Part shown: in pieces, positions 1-8,676 of the stretch
How positions within the stretch are numbered: the first letter of the stretch is position 1
Layout of the letters: every line of letters begins with the position of its first letter
DNA from: Litorilituus lipolyticus
GTDB taxonomy: Bacteria; Pseudomonadota; Gammaproteobacteria; Enterobacterales; Alteromonadaceae
Length of the DNA: 64,000 bases
Direction: 5' to 3'
Assembly: GCF_006439335.1 (NCBI RefSeq)
Contig: NZ_SAWY01000019.1
Coordinates: 62,001-126,000 of the forward strand
The notes under the pieces: model-generated
What the model was told of the DNA's origin: nothing
The model's input: the letters and a program-made list of their open reading frames with translations, nothing else
The model's database searches: none
Position numbers and translations under genes: made by a program

Positions 1-60
1 TTTTAACCAGTGAACATTGTTACACTGAAGGCAAATATCACTAATTCTTATCAGGCAACT

Positions 61-453
61 ATGTCACTTAACTCACAAGACTTAGATACCATTGAAAACT
101 ATAATGAAGAACAACGCTTGAGCTTTTTAATTCAACAAGCTATTGAGCATAATAGCCTTTGGATTTTGGCTGATGAACATGGCTGCGTCATGCTTAACAC
201 CGATGACGAAGACTGCGTTCCTGTTTGGCCAAATGAAGCTTTAGCGCAACGTTGGGCGACTGAAGAGTGGCAACAATGCCAAGCTGAAGCAATAACATTA
301 AATAAATGGTTTAGTCGCTGGACAATGGGCTTACTTGATGACGAATTAGCCTTAGTGGCTTTTCCTAACCAACAAAATCAAGGCTTGGTTATCTATCCTG
401 ATGAGTTTGAAGAAATGCTTAAAAAAGCACAAAGAAAAAAAGGCAGAAAATAA
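61..453 (+). CDS. DUF2750 domain-containing protein
   Basis: This is a small soluble protein of about 130 residues with no known reaction. The stretch from the HGCVMLNTDDEDCVPVWP segment to the acidic VIYPDEFEE segment matches my knowledge of the DUF2750 family, which is short, Trp-rich and acidic. I see no signal peptide or membrane segment, so it should be cytoplasmic. The frame is open back to a GTG at position 10. I prefer the ATG at 61 because an AGG lies five bases upstream and family members begin just before the NEEQR-type segment. It ends with a basic KKAQRKKGRK tail. Its upstream neighbour lies outside the window, and the next gene converges on it from the other strand. Confidence 0.75.
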   Translation: MSLNSQDLDTIENYNEEQRLSFLIQQAIEHNSLWILADEHGCVMLNTDDEDCVPVWPNEALAQRWATEEWQQCQAEAITLNKWFSRWTMGLLDDELALVAFPNQQNQGLVIYPDEFEEMLKKAQRKKGRK

Positions 454-508
454 CCTTCTGCCTTTATTCACTTTTAAGTATGTGAACTAATGATGAAGCG
501 AGTAATTA

Positions 509-2410
509 TTATTTATTCGCTTTAACTTTAGCAATCCATTCATTCACTCTACGTTCTAGAATTGCCATAGGTAATGCGCCACCACCTAAAATAGTATCGT
601 GGAAACCTCTAATATCGAATGATGCTCCTAATTCTTTTTCAGCGTGTGCGCGTAACTCTAGAATTTTAAGCATACCTACTTTGTACGCCGTAGCTTGCCC
701 TGGCCATACCAAATAACGTCTCACTTCTGATTTAATGGCCTCTTCTGAAATAGGTGTTCTTTCTTTGAAATACTCAATGGCTTGCTGCTCTGTCCACCCT
801 TTAGAATGTAATCCAGTATCAACCACTAAACGAACAGCACGCCAAATTTCATTTACCAAACGTCCAAAATCTGAAAAGTCATCTTGATATCCGCCCATTT
901 CTTTTGCTAACAATTCCGCGTAGAGTCCCCAACCTTCAGCATAAGCAGTAAAACGTGCTTGTGTTCTAAATTGTGGAACCGATTCAAGCTCTTGAGCTAT
1001 TGAAATTTGCATATGATGGCCTGGGCTACCTTCATGATAAGCAACGCCTTCTAGTTCATTTTTCGGCATTGCTGACATATCTGAAAGGTGTGCATAATAA
1101 ACACCTGGTCGAGAGCCATCAGGCGTGCCTGGGAAATAATGCTGCGCACCGCCATCTTGTTCTCTGAAAGGCTCTACACGTTTAACCACGAGATCTGCTT
1201 TTGGTAAAATGCCAAAAAAGTTAGGTAATTGCTCTTTAATGTGCGCTAAATGTTTTTCTGTTTGACTAATATAACCTTGGCGACCTTCATCATCATTGTT
1301 AAAGAAAAACTGCTTATCTGTTTTTACAAATTTAAAGAACTCTTGTAACGTACCTTCAAAGCCAACTTTATCTTTAATTTCTTCCATTTCACTAGTAATA
1401 CGAGCAACTTCTGATAAACCAATTTGATGTATCTCATTTGCCGTTAATGGAGTTGTCGTTGATGCTTTCAACCTTGAGTTATAATAGGCTTCGCCATTTG
1501 GCTGGCTACCAACACCTGAAGCATTCTCTTTAGTGTTTACAATATCTTGTTCAAACCATGCCACTAATGCTTGATACGTTGGCAAAAAGTGCTCTATTAG
1601 CATTTTCTTTGTTTCTGCTTTAAGCGCTTCTGCCTGTGCTTCATCAATTGTTTTGGCTTCAACTAAGCTAGCTATTTTACGTTTTGCATCCGCCCATAAT
1701 GCTGAATCAGCAACATTATCTTCCTCAGTAAATGGGGCACCAGTGATTAAAGCGCGAGCTTGTTCAATTACTCCCTCATAAGCAAATTTAGGGGGTCTTA
1801 TGCCCTTTTCTGCTCTTTCTTTTGCTCGCTCAAGTAGAATTGCAATGGCTTGAGAAACTCCAGCAATACGCTTGTTGTAAGCCGTCATATCTGATGCGTC
1901 ATCAACTTTATGGAAGTTAATGAGAAACTGTGCCGCAAATGCTTGAATACCCTGCATTTGGGTAAAAACATAAGCACTTTCACTAAATTTATCAGCCTCT
2001 AATGCCTGATTATATTGAAAAAGCCAAATATCATAAGATATTTTCGCTTCATCATCTAACTTGTTGTAATCGAAGGTATTCTGCAATTCTTGTGCCGCCT
2101 GCTTTTGCCAAGCTAATTGACGCTCTTCTTCTGCACGTGACATATCATCAACTTGGTCATAACGCTCTTTTCTTCCAAGAAAAGTTAACATCATCGGACT
2201 ATTTTGTAGTTGCTCTTCATATTTTGTTGCAAACCATTGATTCAATCGTTCACTTTCACTGATAGCACTCGTCTCTGTCACGACTTGAGTCTCAGTGGCT
2301 TTAGTAGCCTGTGTGGAAGTGGCATTATCTGCTGGCTGACATGCCGTTAATACTGCGATAGCAGATAACGTCAATACGGTTTTAAGTTTACCTTGAGTAA
2401 AAAGGTGCAT
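509..2410 (-). CDS. DUF885 family lipoprotein, putative zinc metallopeptidase
   Basis: This 633-residue envelope protein begins with a lipoprotein signal (lipobox LTAC, Cys24). The Ala/Thr-rich linker that follows is typical of a lipid-anchored periplasmic or outer-membrane protein. The DUF885 body carries HEGSPGHHMQ at residues 459-468, the family's HExxPGHH zinc-site motif, followed by an Arg/Tyr-rich segment (YAEGWGLYAE) containing the expected third ligand region. Members of this family are annotated as metal-dependent carboxypeptidase-like peptidases, and the substrate here is unknown. The gene stands alone: the next gene upstream is also on the minus strand but about 100 bases away, and the DUF2750 gene converges from the left. 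The length is normal for the family. Confidence 0.85.
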   Translation of the reverse strand: MHLFTQGKLKTVLTLSAIAVLTACQPADNATSTQATKATETQVVTETSAISESERLNQWFATKYEEQLQNSPMMLTFLGRKERYDQVDDMSRAEEERQLAWQKQAAQELQNTFDYNKLDDEAKISYDIWLFQYNQALEADKFSESAYVFTQMQGIQAFAAQFLINFHKVDDASDMTAYNKRIAGVSQAIAILLERAKERAEKGIRPPKFAYEGVIEQARALITGAPFTEEDNVADSALWADAKRKIASLVEAKTIDEAQAEALKAETKKMLIEHFLPTYQALVAWFEQDIVNTKENASGVGSQPNGEAYYNSRLKASTTTPLTANEIHQIGLSEVARITSEMEEIKDKVGFEGTLQEFFKFVKTDKQFFFNNDDEGRQGYISQTEKHLAHIKEQLPNFFGILPKADLVVKRVEPFREQDGGAQHYFPGTPDGSRPGVYYAHLSDMSAMPKNELEGVAYHEGSPGHHMQISIAQELESVPQFRTQARFTAYAEGWGLYAELLAKEMGGYQDDFSDFGRLVNEIWRAVRLVVDTGLHSKGWTEQQAIEYFKERTPISEEAIKSEVRRYLVWPGQATAYKVGMLKILELRAHAEKELGASFDIRGFHDTILGGGALPMAILERRVNEWIAKVKANK

Positions 2411-2516
2411 AGTTTTTCCCTGATTATAATTGTCACAATACCGTACCGTTAACGAGCAATTCCGTCAATTATCAGCATTGTTTCAAAATATTACCGAACA
2501 ATACTTACAGGCTAAG

Positions 2517-4010
2517 TCATTCTAGTGGAAGGAATGTATCTATACTTTGTTGATTGAGTTGATACGTTGAATGAGTATAGCCTGAATAGAGTGGGCTATT
2601 GATCTCACTTAACGAAGTCACCACACTTGATAAATCACGAGAAAAAATACTCTTGTCACTCACATTAATTGAAACGCCAGCTATATCTAGTCGACTACCA
2701 GATAAACTAATACCGTGTTCCGCGTAAATTTTCCCTGTTGAGATGGTGACATCTGAATTTATAATCTCTAAAGCCAGCGCTTTACTATCTACTGTCATAT
2801 TTTCGATACTGACCAAAGAGTTTTCAATAAACAAACTCTGAGCAGTAATATTAGTTAGCGTTACATTACTACAATCTTTGATGATAATTGATTGATAATG
2901 CCCTTGATAATGCTTATTCGATTCTTTTGTACAAACTAACTTTGCCTGTTGATGAGTTTCAGGCTGTTCTTTTTTTATAGTTACAGGCTTATTGGGAATG
3001 GCTTGAGTTAACAGTGTTAAAAACTCCTCTTGATGAGACTTCATTGGCACATGACCTGCACTCTCAATAACTTGCAATTGTGCATTAGGAATAATATTCG
3101 CCAACACTTTGCCCGTTCTCAGTGGCGCAACACTGTCTTTAGCGCCCCAAATTATGTGTGTTTTAACGTTCAAGCCATACACTGCATCAGTAAAGTTTTC
3201 CTCAACTAAGCTCAACGCTGCATTTAAGTTTGGTGAACTAGAGACAATTAACTGCCTCGTGTAATCATTCTGATTAAATAGAAAATTAGTGAGACCCTGT
3301 GAAAATTTGCTTGTACTGGTTGATTCAATCATTGAACCACCATAGTTATTCGCTTGTGCCAAAAAACGTTTTGCTACATCAGGCAATTGAGCTTCATCAA
3401 TTGGCAATTTACCCGAATGTTTAATAAAAGCAGTTTTTTCAAGAATCCCTGCTGCATCAACCAATACTAATTTAGATAAAAGCTCAGGAAACATCGAAGC
3501 AAACCGTAAACTAATGGCCCCTCCCATAGAGTGCCCTATGACGATGGCTTTAGATTTAGCATATTCTCTGGTAATGCCAGCAACCACCTTTGCGTAATTT
3601 GTAGGAGAATACCTTCCTTGTGGAATTGCTGAATAGCCAAATCCCGGCAAATCAAATGTCACAATATGATATTGCTTCGCTAATACCGGTATCACTGAAA
3701 ACCAGTCTTGCATGCCAAGTTGTCCCAGCCCATGAACTAACACTATAGTTTGCTTATGCTGTAAACCCGCTTGAACTACTGCAACTTCACCGTTAAAAAT
3801 ATCATCAATAAATAATGAACTTCGCCAAGATTCAGATAAATGTGAAGGTAAGGCTTTTGCTTTTGCTGTTTGTTTAGTTTTATTCGTCTGGTGTAATACC
3901 TTATCTACTTGTGAAAAGCCTTCTTGTAACTTATCCAACCAAGATTGAGCTATAACGGTATTACAGGTAGCCATAAAGATGACAACAGCCATCAAACCAA
4001 ATAAACGCAC
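2517..4010 (-). CDS. Secreted alpha/beta hydrolase with C-terminal beta-helix-like tail
   Basis: This is a periplasmic or secreted serine hydrolase of unknown substrate. I chose the GTG at 4010 because AAGGA lies seven bases upstream and it gives a compact signal peptide; an in-frame TTG at 4025 is the alternative. Numbered from GTG 4010, the hydrolase core spans about residues 60-340. It has the VHGLG oxyanion loop, the nucleophile elbow GHSMGG (Ser161), Asp292 in AKDSVAP and His320 in AGHVPM, so the triad is complete. Residues about 360-470 form a second region of short repeating beta-strand units rich in Asn, Ile, Ser and Val (for example NVTLTNITAQ, NSDVTISTG), resembling a small right-handed beta-helix. 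That pairing is unusual for a hydrolase of this class. The gene is monocistronic as far as I can see. Confidence 0.8.
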   Translation of the reverse strand: MRLFGLMAVVIFMATCNTVIAQSWLDKLQEGFSQVDKVLHQTNKTKQTAKAKALPSHLSESWRSSLFIDDIFNGEVAVVQAGLQHKQTIVLVHGLGQLGMQDWFSVIPVLAKQYHIVTFDLPGFGYSAIPQGRYSPTNYAKVVAGITREYAKSKAIVIGHSMGGAISLRFASMFPELLSKLVLVDAAGILEKTAFIKHSGKLPIDEAQLPDVAKRFLAQANNYGGSMIESTSTSKFSQGLTNFLFNQNDYTRQLIVSSSPNLNAALSLVEENFTDAVYGLNVKTHIIWGAKDSVAPLRTGKVLANIIPNAQLQVIESAGHVPMKSHQEEFLTLLTQAIPNKPVTIKKEQPETHQQAKLVCTKESNKHYQGHYQSIIIKDCSNVTLTNITAQSLFIENSLVSIENMTVDSKALALEIINSDVTISTGKIYAEHGISLSGSRLDIAGVSINVSDKSIFSRDLSSVVTSLSEINSPLYSGYTHSTYQLNQQSIDTFLPLE

Positions 4011-4294
4011 AAAACATTCCTTCAATAGCTATTAATAGTTTCTTCATCATAGCAAATAATACCACCTTGCATAGGGGGCTTTATGAAGTACACTTAGCTG
4101 TAGTACCTTGATTAACAGACTGATCATTAAAATGTACAATGTTTGCGATAATAGCTGATATTCTTTCTTGTCTCTCTTATACTCTGCTATATTCACTTGC
4201 AAAAATATAATCAATACCTTGTTAACTTCTATCGAGAATATGCGGTAAATGAGTTAGAAAGCTAACAAATAAATTGGCCAAAATGGGAAAAATC

Positions 4295-6280
4295 ATGAAG
4301 GGATCAATGAAACATTTTTTCATCAAAGCTTTTCTACTCGCAAATATCGCTTTGTTGCAAGCCTGTGGTAGCTCAAATGACGAGAAGGTTTATTCAATAT
4401 CAACCGATATCTCTAGTGCAAACTTCAGCAATGAAGTACTACACCAATCCACGCAGTCAATTGCGGTAAAAGTTACTTTTGAGGGTGATGGTATCTTAGT
4501 TGGTTTTCCGCCTGAACAAGCGCCAGTACCTTGGCTAACCTACCGAGCAGAAAATGTTACTAGCGACTCTGCAACCATATATATCGAAACCATTAACGAA
4601 GAGTTTTTAATCCCTAATACATACGCGAGTAAGTTACGTATCGCAGTATCAGATGAAACTGGACAAAAATTTGCTTCAAAAGACATTGATGTTTCTTTGC
4701 TGGTTTGGCAATTAACCGTTAATAAGACGAAATTAAACTATAGCGCAACCTTGGGCGATGCTAGCGTTGAAAATCAAAGTTTTGATATCATCAGTGAAAG
4801 TAATCAATGGACGGCAAGCTCTGATGTAGACTGGTTATCACTCGACACTGTGTCTGGTACAGGCAATGGCACAATTACCGTAACCGCTAACACCCAAGAG
4901 TTTATCGCTTCAGGCCTAAAACAAGGTAACATAATTCTGACAGAAACTACCTCTGGTGATAATAAAACAATTCCTGTAGACCTTGCATTAGACAATATCT
5001 ATTTTTATGCCGACACTCCTGTCATTGCGTTTACACAAGCTAGTAATATTCAAGCCATAGAAAAAACACTGACTATCAACAATAACAGTGAAAAAACATT
5101 CTCATGGCAAGCAAGCAGCGATGCTGAGTGGTTAACTTTGACGGTAATTGATGAGACTAAACTCAACATAGTAGCCGACAGTAATCTAGCCCAAGAAAAT
5201 GCCATGAACACTGCAAATATTATTATTTCTAGTGTTGATGAGAACTCAGTGATCAGTGAAAATATTACCGTTAATTTTTATCACAGCGATTTAGTCACTG
5301 AAAATAAGATCATTGAACCTGCTTCTGTTGATGATAACGCCCTAGTCACTTCTCCTGCGTTACCTAAATTTTATGCTGCTGCTGAAAACACGTTACAGAC
5401 CTACCATCAATATACTGGTGAGTTAGAAAATACCCTAAATGTTTCCCCAGAAGGTACTGTATTAGAACAACTTATAATGCACCCTACAGGGGAATACCTC
5501 TTAGCTAAAGCAGTAGAAACAGTAACGAATGAAGACGAAACAACCAGTGATGTGATTCATCGTTATCGTATTACATTAGCTGACAATTCCATCGAAGAGT
5601 TACTTGAAGCCGACATATTGTACGAACCTATCACCATTGTGCGTCTTGCAGGCCGCTATTTTGTGGTTACTCAAACGCTTGAATTTGCTAATGAAGCACT
5701 TCAAGTGCAATTTTGGGATAGTGCTAATGCCTATTTTGCTTATGAACTAGATGTTGCCAAACAATTAAGTACGTTATACGCACTAGATTATTCATCCGCG
5801 ACTATTAAGCGTTATACCACACAGATTAATGATTTTGGTGAGCAAACAATATTAACTACTTTAACCCATGAATATCACCCTGACTCCTTGGCTGAAGGGA
5901 AGTTTATTACTGACTTTGTAATTACCGACAACGAAAAACACTTATACACGATTAGCCAAAGTAGTGAATGGAGTACTTTCGATGGCACAAGCTTTGTCGA
6001 TCAAGGGTTACTTGAATCCACTGAAGGTATTGTCACGCTTGAGCTAGAGAAAAATAACAGTAGCGAGCCGCATTTTTTACGCTTTAACACCACTAGCCTT
6101 GATGGCTTTTATGTTGATATTTACGATCAACAACAAAATGTAAAAGACTCAATAAAAACTCATGGTAACCAACCAAGTGATATGCACATATCATCAGACG
6201 AGCAACGGTTAATTATCAATGCCAACGCAGCCGATCCGCTGATAGCCGATCGCCTTGAACTCGTTACCCTCAAGCCCTAA
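4295..6280 (+). CDS. BACON-like repeat lipoprotein with C-terminal propeller-like region
   Basis: This large surface or periplasmic lipoprotein has lipobox LLQAC near residue 24. I chose the ATG at 4295 because GGGA lies six bases upstream; in-frame alternatives are TTG 4274, ATG 4283 and ATG 4307. The N-terminal half has about three Ig-like modules. Two contain the W-x-A-S-S-D-x-x-W-L pattern (WTASSDVDWL and WQASSDAEWL), which resembles BACON domains linked to carbohydrate or mucin binding. The C-terminal half, from about residue 340, has strand patterns like a beta-propeller (YHQYTGELENTLNV, HISSDEQRLIINANA). No catalytic motif is visible. The function is unknown; binding of a polysaccharide or protein ligand is inference. 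The gene is isolated, with a hairpin just downstream. Confidence 0.7.
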   Translation: MKGSMKHFFIKAFLLANIALLQACGSSNDEKVYSISTDISSANFSNEVLHQSTQSIAVKVTFEGDGILVGFPPEQAPVPWLTYRAENVTSDSATIYIETINEEFLIPNTYASKLRIAVSDETGQKFASKDIDVSLLVWQLTVNKTKLNYSATLGDASVENQSFDIISESNQWTASSDVDWLSLDTVSGTGNGTITVTANTQEFIASGLKQGNIILTETTSGDNKTIPVDLALDNIYFYADTPVIAFTQASNIQAIEKTLTINNNSEKTFSWQASSDAEWLTLTVIDETKLNIVADSNLAQENAMNTANIIISSVDENSVISENITVNFYHSDLVTENKIIEPASVDDNALVTSPALPKFYAAAENTLQTYHQYTGELENTLNVSPEGTVLEQLIMHPTGEYLLAKAVETVTNEDETTSDVIHRYRITLADNSIEELLEADILYEPITIVRLAGRYFVVTQTLEFANEALQVQFWDSANAYFAYELDVAKQLSTLYALDYSSATIKRYTTQINDFGEQTILTTLTHEYHPDSLAEGKFITDFVITDNEKHLYTISQSSEWSTFDGTSFVDQGLLESTEGIVTLELEKNNSSEPHFLRFNTTSLDGFYVDIYDQQQNVKDSIKTHGNQPSDMHISSDEQRLIINANAADPLIADRLELVTLKP

Positions 6281-6296
6281 ACGATCAAACCCCAAT

Positions 6297-6326
6297 CATG
6301 AGCCTTATTTTCAACTAAGGCTCATG
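6297..6326 (+). terminator. Hairpin after the BACON-like lipoprotein gene
   Basis: A perfect 11-bp stem (6297-6307 pairing with 6316-6326, arm CATGAGCCTTA) with an eight-base loop starts 17 bases after the stop codon. No clear T-run follows, so it is a probable but not textbook intrinsic terminator. Confidence 0.5.
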
Positions 6327-6471
6327 TAACTACCCCAAACTCTACTACATTGACTAGCTCACCTACATTTTAACAATTTGTGCTAAGCTGAAAGTACGTA
6401 TCCAGCGTTTTACATAACCAAGCTTAGGTTACATAGTAACGCAACTAATTTGAGGGTAACTAGGCGAAGTC

Positions 6472-7293
6472 ATGTCCTTATACCTTAACGTATTGATTAT
6501 TTGCTTTTATTTAATATTTTTTTCAATAGATAATGCTCATAGTCAAGAAACACCTAATCACTCTTTAGGCCAGCACAAGCCTCTTGAGCAATACTTTTTG
6601 ACCTTTCCCCCCTACTGGCATGAAGAAGAAAACAATTCTTTTTCAGGATTACATTATCGGTTAGCAAAAAAATTATATGAACATGCGGGTCTAGAGGTAA
6701 ATTTTGTCCATGTTCCTTATCAACGTATGCAATTTCAAGTGGAGCAAGGCAACGTTGCTTTTATTAACTATGGCGACGTTAAAGGTGTGAACATTGAAGA
6801 AGTGCTTCATGTTTGTGTTCCGCCAACGGTTATCACATTACGCGTATATTATCTAAAAGATAACTTACCAGAAATAACATCAATCAATGGTTTTGAAGGT
6901 AAAAATGTCATTATCATGCACGGCCTTCCTTTAGGTAAATACAATGTAATGAAAGACAATGACAAAATTAATTTCATGCGGCCTAGAACTATTGAATCCG
7001 CATTAAAAGGCTTAAGAGCACAAAGAGGTGATTATTTTATTGTATTCGATAACCTCATGCTAAATTCTGCACAATACCTTACAAAATCAGAAAAAGAATC
7101 GCTTAAGAACTATCCTTTATTTTCACTCAACGGTTACCCTATCACCACACCTAAAGTGTTCAAGGGTGGAAAAGCATTATGTGCCAAAGTTTTAGAAAGC
7201 TATCAGCAATTGGTGAAAGAAGGTGTGATTGATAAAAAGCATAAAATACTCGCTAGTGACGTGCCAAAACAAATGGCACTTTTATCAAACTAG
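6472..7293 (+). CDS. Orphan periplasmic solute-binding protein (SBP_bac_3-like)
   Basis: This 273-residue exported protein has a signal peptide ending near AHSQ (residues 1-25). The rest resembles the bacterial family-3 solute-binding fold: a YWHEEENN-SGLHYRLAKKLYEHAG opening, a VPYQRMQFQVEQG segment, a central hinge, and a late segment of the KVLESYQQLVKEGVI type. Stand-alone members are common in Alteromonadales without a cognate ABC permease, and no permease lies nearby here. The ligand is unknown, and it could be a sensor-type protein rather than a transporter component. It ends by overlapping the convergent glutaminase gene by four bases. Confidence 0.7.
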   Translation: MSLYLNVLIICFYLIFFSIDNAHSQETPNHSLGQHKPLEQYFLTFPPYWHEEENNSFSGLHYRLAKKLYEHAGLEVNFVHVPYQRMQFQVEQGNVAFINYGDVKGVNIEEVLHVCVPPTVITLRVYYLKDNLPEITSINGFEGKNVIIMHGLPLGKYNVMKDNDKINFMRPRTIESALKGLRAQRGDYFIVFDNLMLNSAQYLTKSEKESLKNYPLFSLNGYPITTPKVFKGGKALCAKVLESYQQLVKEGVIDKKHKILASDVPKQMALLSN

Positions 7294-8222
7294 AAGATGG
7301 ACGATTGTGAAATCGTAGTTAAAGATTCCAACATTTTCATACCCAAGTAAGAATTACCTTTATCATTTAATTTCGGGCTCCACACAGCCACACTATATTT
7401 TTGCGGGTGTATGGCGATAATCCCTCCACCAACACCACTTTTTCCCGGAAGACCAACTTTGAAAGAAAACTCTCCCGCTTCATCATAAAACCCACATAAT
7501 TGTAAAATAGCATTCAGTCTTTTCGCTTCACTAACCGTTACCACCGCTTCTTTTGTCAGTGGGTTTACTCCATTTTGAGCTAGAAACATAAATGTTTGCG
7601 CCATTTCCTTACACGTCATTTCTATAGCACAAAGATAAATATAAACATCTAAGACCGTATCAATATCGTTATCAATATTGCCAAAATCTTTCATTAAATT
7701 GGCTAATGAGCGATTACGAAAACTAGAGTCTAACTCAGACTGTGCAACCGCCGCATTGATAGCAATATCAGCATTACCACTTAGTTTGCAGCACAAATTT
7801 AAAATCTCTTTTTTGGGATTATCAAACTGACTAACCAACACATCGCAAATCACAATAGCGCCCGCATTAATAAACGGATTACGAGGAATACCTTGCTCAT
7901 ACTCCAGTTGTACTAACGAATTAAATGCTGTTCCTGATGGCTCGATACCAACCCTTTGCCACAAATCATTTCCCAGTGCTTTAAACGATAAAGTTAATGA
8001 CAATACCTTTGAAATACTCTGAATCGAAAATTTTTCATTAGCATCACCCTCATGAAAATGGTCATTGTTCACAGTAATAAGGTGAATGCCTAATTTTGAT
8101 GGCTCAACGTAGGCAAGTTCAGGAATATAACTTGCTACCTCACCTAAGCTTTTGGTGTTTTTGGCTTGCTCAATGACACTAGCTAATACAGTTTGGTAAT
8201 TTATCGGCACAAATTCAGCCAT
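7290..8222 (-). CDS. glsA: Glutaminase (serine-dependent beta-lactamase-like fold)
   Basis: This enzyme hydrolyses L-glutamine to glutamate and ammonia in the cytoplasm. The family signatures are clear: SIQSISKVLSL contains the Ser-x-x-Lys catalytic pair, NPFINAGAIV follows, and the C-terminal GKSGVGGGIIA loop is intact. I chose the ATG at 8222 because AGGTG sits six bases upstream and it gives about 310 residues, close to the usual length of about 305; the frame is open to a GTG nine bases earlier without a ribosome site. It is not in an operon: it converges on the solute-binding protein gene with a four-base overlap, and a 450-base gap lies upstream. Confidence 0.93.
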   Translation of the reverse strand: MAEFVPINYQTVLASVIEQAKNTKSLGEVASYIPELAYVEPSKLGIHLITVNNDHFHEGDANEKFSIQSISKVLSLTLSFKALGNDLWQRVGIEPSGTAFNSLVQLEYEQGIPRNPFINAGAIVICDVLVSQFDNPKKEILNLCCKLSGNADIAINAAVAQSELDSSFRNRSLANLMKDFGNIDNDIDTVLDVYIYLCAIEMTCKEMAQTFMFLAQNGVNPLTKEAVVTVSEAKRLNAILQLCGFYDEAGEFSFKVGLPGKSGVGGGIIAIHPQKYSVAVWSPKLNDKGNSYLGMKMLESLTTISQSSIF

Positions 8223-8377
8223 AAAAAGCACCTATCTAACTTTAAAAAATTGAATAGACGCAAAGATAGCAAAGTAATTAAATAAGGTGAACACACCACC
8301 GACATAATCGTATAAAAAATACAACTAGATTGAGCGCAGATAATCCTAAATCTAATTTATATCACAAAGGCTAAAGG

Positions 8378-8542
8378 TTACCTTGTAATGGCTTTCATAA
8401 TTCCACACATCGCTGCTTCAGTGCCTTTGTCTTCTTTAATGAAAGAGACTTCCGTGCAAACAGGGATTGTTTTACCTAAACGATGAAGATACTGTTTATC
8501 ATAAGAGATTTATCCTGTAGCGAAGCCATATTTATACCAAGC
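8378..8542 (-). pseudogene. C-terminal remnant of an unrecognised gene
   Basis: On the minus strand a frame reads about 43 codons, from 8509 down to a TAA at 8378-8380, with protein-like composition (segments QYLHRLGKTIPV and EVSFIKEDKGTE). No start codon or ribosome site precedes it. The same frame continues upstream through an in-frame TAA at 8510-8512 into AWYKYGFATG. This looks like the decayed tail of a real gene. I do not recognise the family. The rest of the 8223-8676 gap holds nothing else I can name. Confidence 0.35.
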
Positions 8543-8676
8543 AGTATTGGTAGGAGGCAACTAGTTTAAGGGTACCCTTTCACTTAATTAATAATTTGTA
8601 CATTGAGTTCCGATTCTGGCTATATTTTAACAATCGCCACGTTATACTGTCCTTGAAATAGCCACCCGAGCCGAGT

